A stretch of DNA of 64,000 bases, taken from the NCBI GenBank assembly GCA_028285545.1, contig JANQPA010000101.1, positions 1 to 64,000 on the forward strand, read 5' to 3'. Under the pieces are notes generated by a model. It made no database searches, was not told the origin of the DNA, and worked only from the letters and a program-made list of their open reading frames with translations. This stretch comes from Saprospiraceae bacterium. GTDB lineage: Bacteria > Bacteroidota > Bacteroidia > Chitinophagales > Saprospiraceae. Position numbers and translations under genes: made by a program. Shown here piece by piece: positions 63,467 to 64,000 of this stretch (position 1 is its first letter; the number at the start of each line of letters is the position of its first letter).

Positions 63467-64000
63467 ATGAAAATACCAGAATCCTTTCTCCATTATGTCT
63501 GGCGAATGAAGCGTTTTGACTGGTCAAATTTAACAACTACAGAAGGAGAAAGCTTACAAATTTTGAACTGGGGGCAATACAATGTGAATTCCGGCCCTGA
63601 TTTTTTAAATGCACAAATTTATATTGGAAAAACCCAATGGATTGGGCATATTGAAATCCATGTAAATTCAAGTGACTGGCTCAAACATCGGCACCAATAT
63701 GATAATGTAATTCTTCATGTTGTACTAGAAGAAGATGAACCAATATATAACAGCAGTGATTGTCGTTTGCCTTGTTTGGAGTTAAAAAAGCGAATCCCTG
63801 GAAAACTAAAAGGTATTTATAAAAAACTAATTCATAGTGAGTATTGGATCCCCTGTCAGTACTATTTTCCTAAAGTGAAAGAGATCACCAAAGAATTATG
63901 GCTGGAAAGATTAATGGTTGACCGGCTGGAAGGTAAGCTTGAAGAGCAAAAACGAAGGCTACATTCTAATACAAATGATTGGGAAGAAACTTTATATCAA
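63467..64000 (+). CDS. DUF2851-family protein (N-terminal part, cut by window end)
   Basis: 178 residues are visible from the ATG at 63467 and no stop occurs before 64000. An ATG at 63453 stops after five codons. The pattern LNWGQYNVNSGPDFLNAQI, WIGHIEIHVNSSDWLKH and YDNVILHVV is the DUF2851 family. The H-x-E-I-H and H-x-x-H-x-x-x-D-x-V-x-L-H-V histidines and acidic residues suggest a metal-dependent active site. I believe such genes often occur near DNA processing genes in Bacteroidota, but the function is not established. Confidence 0.8.
   Translation, partial: MKIPESFLHYVWRMKRFDWSNLTTTEGESLQILNWGQYNVNSGPDFLNAQIYIGKTQWIGHIEIHVNSSDWLKHRHQYDNVILHVVLEEDEPIYNSSDCRLPCLELKKRIPGKLKGIYKKLIHSEYWIPCQYYFPKVKEITKELWLERLMVDRLEGKLEEQKRRLHSNTNDWEETLYQ

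Overview
The window is about 64 kb of an AT-rich chromosome with coding on both strands. It comes from a member of the Bacteroidota, most likely a Saprospiria/Lewinella-like marine or aquatic gliding-type bacterium; the phylum is well supported, the finer placement is inference. Pointers to the phylum are type IX secretion (a PorZ homologue and two proteins with C-terminal sorting domains), a giant hybrid two-component system with an AraC output, an RprX/RprY-like pair, bacillithiol-type BshA, a PpiD-like foldase, DUF4271 and DUF2851 proteins, and promoters of the TTTG...TAnnTTTG type upstream of lpxD and ppiD. No rRNA, tRNA, CRISPR array, prophage or intact insertion sequence was seen.

Layout. 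0.1-3.3 kb: a minus-strand cluster (M28 peptidase, cold-shock protein, outer-membrane protein, small unknown). 3.5-7 kb: an LpxD-type acyltransferase, a minimal T9SS sorting-domain protein and threonyl-tRNA synthetase. 7.3-13.6 kb: two very large nucleotide-cyclase proteins facing each other across one terminator. One is a 7TM hybrid histidine kinase-receiver-cyclase. The other joins a voltage-sensor-like four-helix domain, with nine arginines at strict three-residue spacing, to a class III cyclase that has a long charged insertion in its catalytic core. This pair is the most unusual part of the window. 13.8-15.1 kb: a CIA30-like protein and an SDR that lacks the catalytic tyrosine. 15.1-22.2 kb: a minus-strand cluster of a molybdenum hydroxylase of the aerobic CO-dehydrogenase family (coxG-S-L-M-D-E in order of transcription). 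Its large subunit carries the form II motif AYRGAGR, so the substrate is probably not CO. 22.4-31.1 kb: a TonB-dependent receptor, small lipoproteins and an orphan hybrid two-component regulator with flanking small ORFs.

31.2-45 kb: fused isobutyryl-CoA mutase (IcmF), Nudix hydrolase, HemD-like protein, DUF4271 membrane protein, the histidine kinase/response regulator pair, PpiD-like foldase, a small membrane protein, a CotH-like secreted protein and an acyl-CoA synthetase. 45-64 kb: a MerR-type regulator with a degenerate B12 site, a large T9SS-secreted protein, BshA, the cell-shape operon mreB-mreC-mreD-mrdA, a solitary M16 peptidase homologue without its metal site, dnaN (preceded by a DnaA box), a lipoprotein-nadD pair, porZ, a CapA-like protein, dihydrofolate reductase and the start of a DUF2851 gene cut by the window end.

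Intergenic DNA is rich in structure: many long near-perfect hairpins at gene ends, a 58-bp perfect palindrome inside the cox cluster, a dense ATGTC/GACAT array near 25.6 kb, a 53-bp dispersed element present twice, and several families of short repeats. All functional statements are from reading the sequence and from knowledge of protein families; no database search was run.
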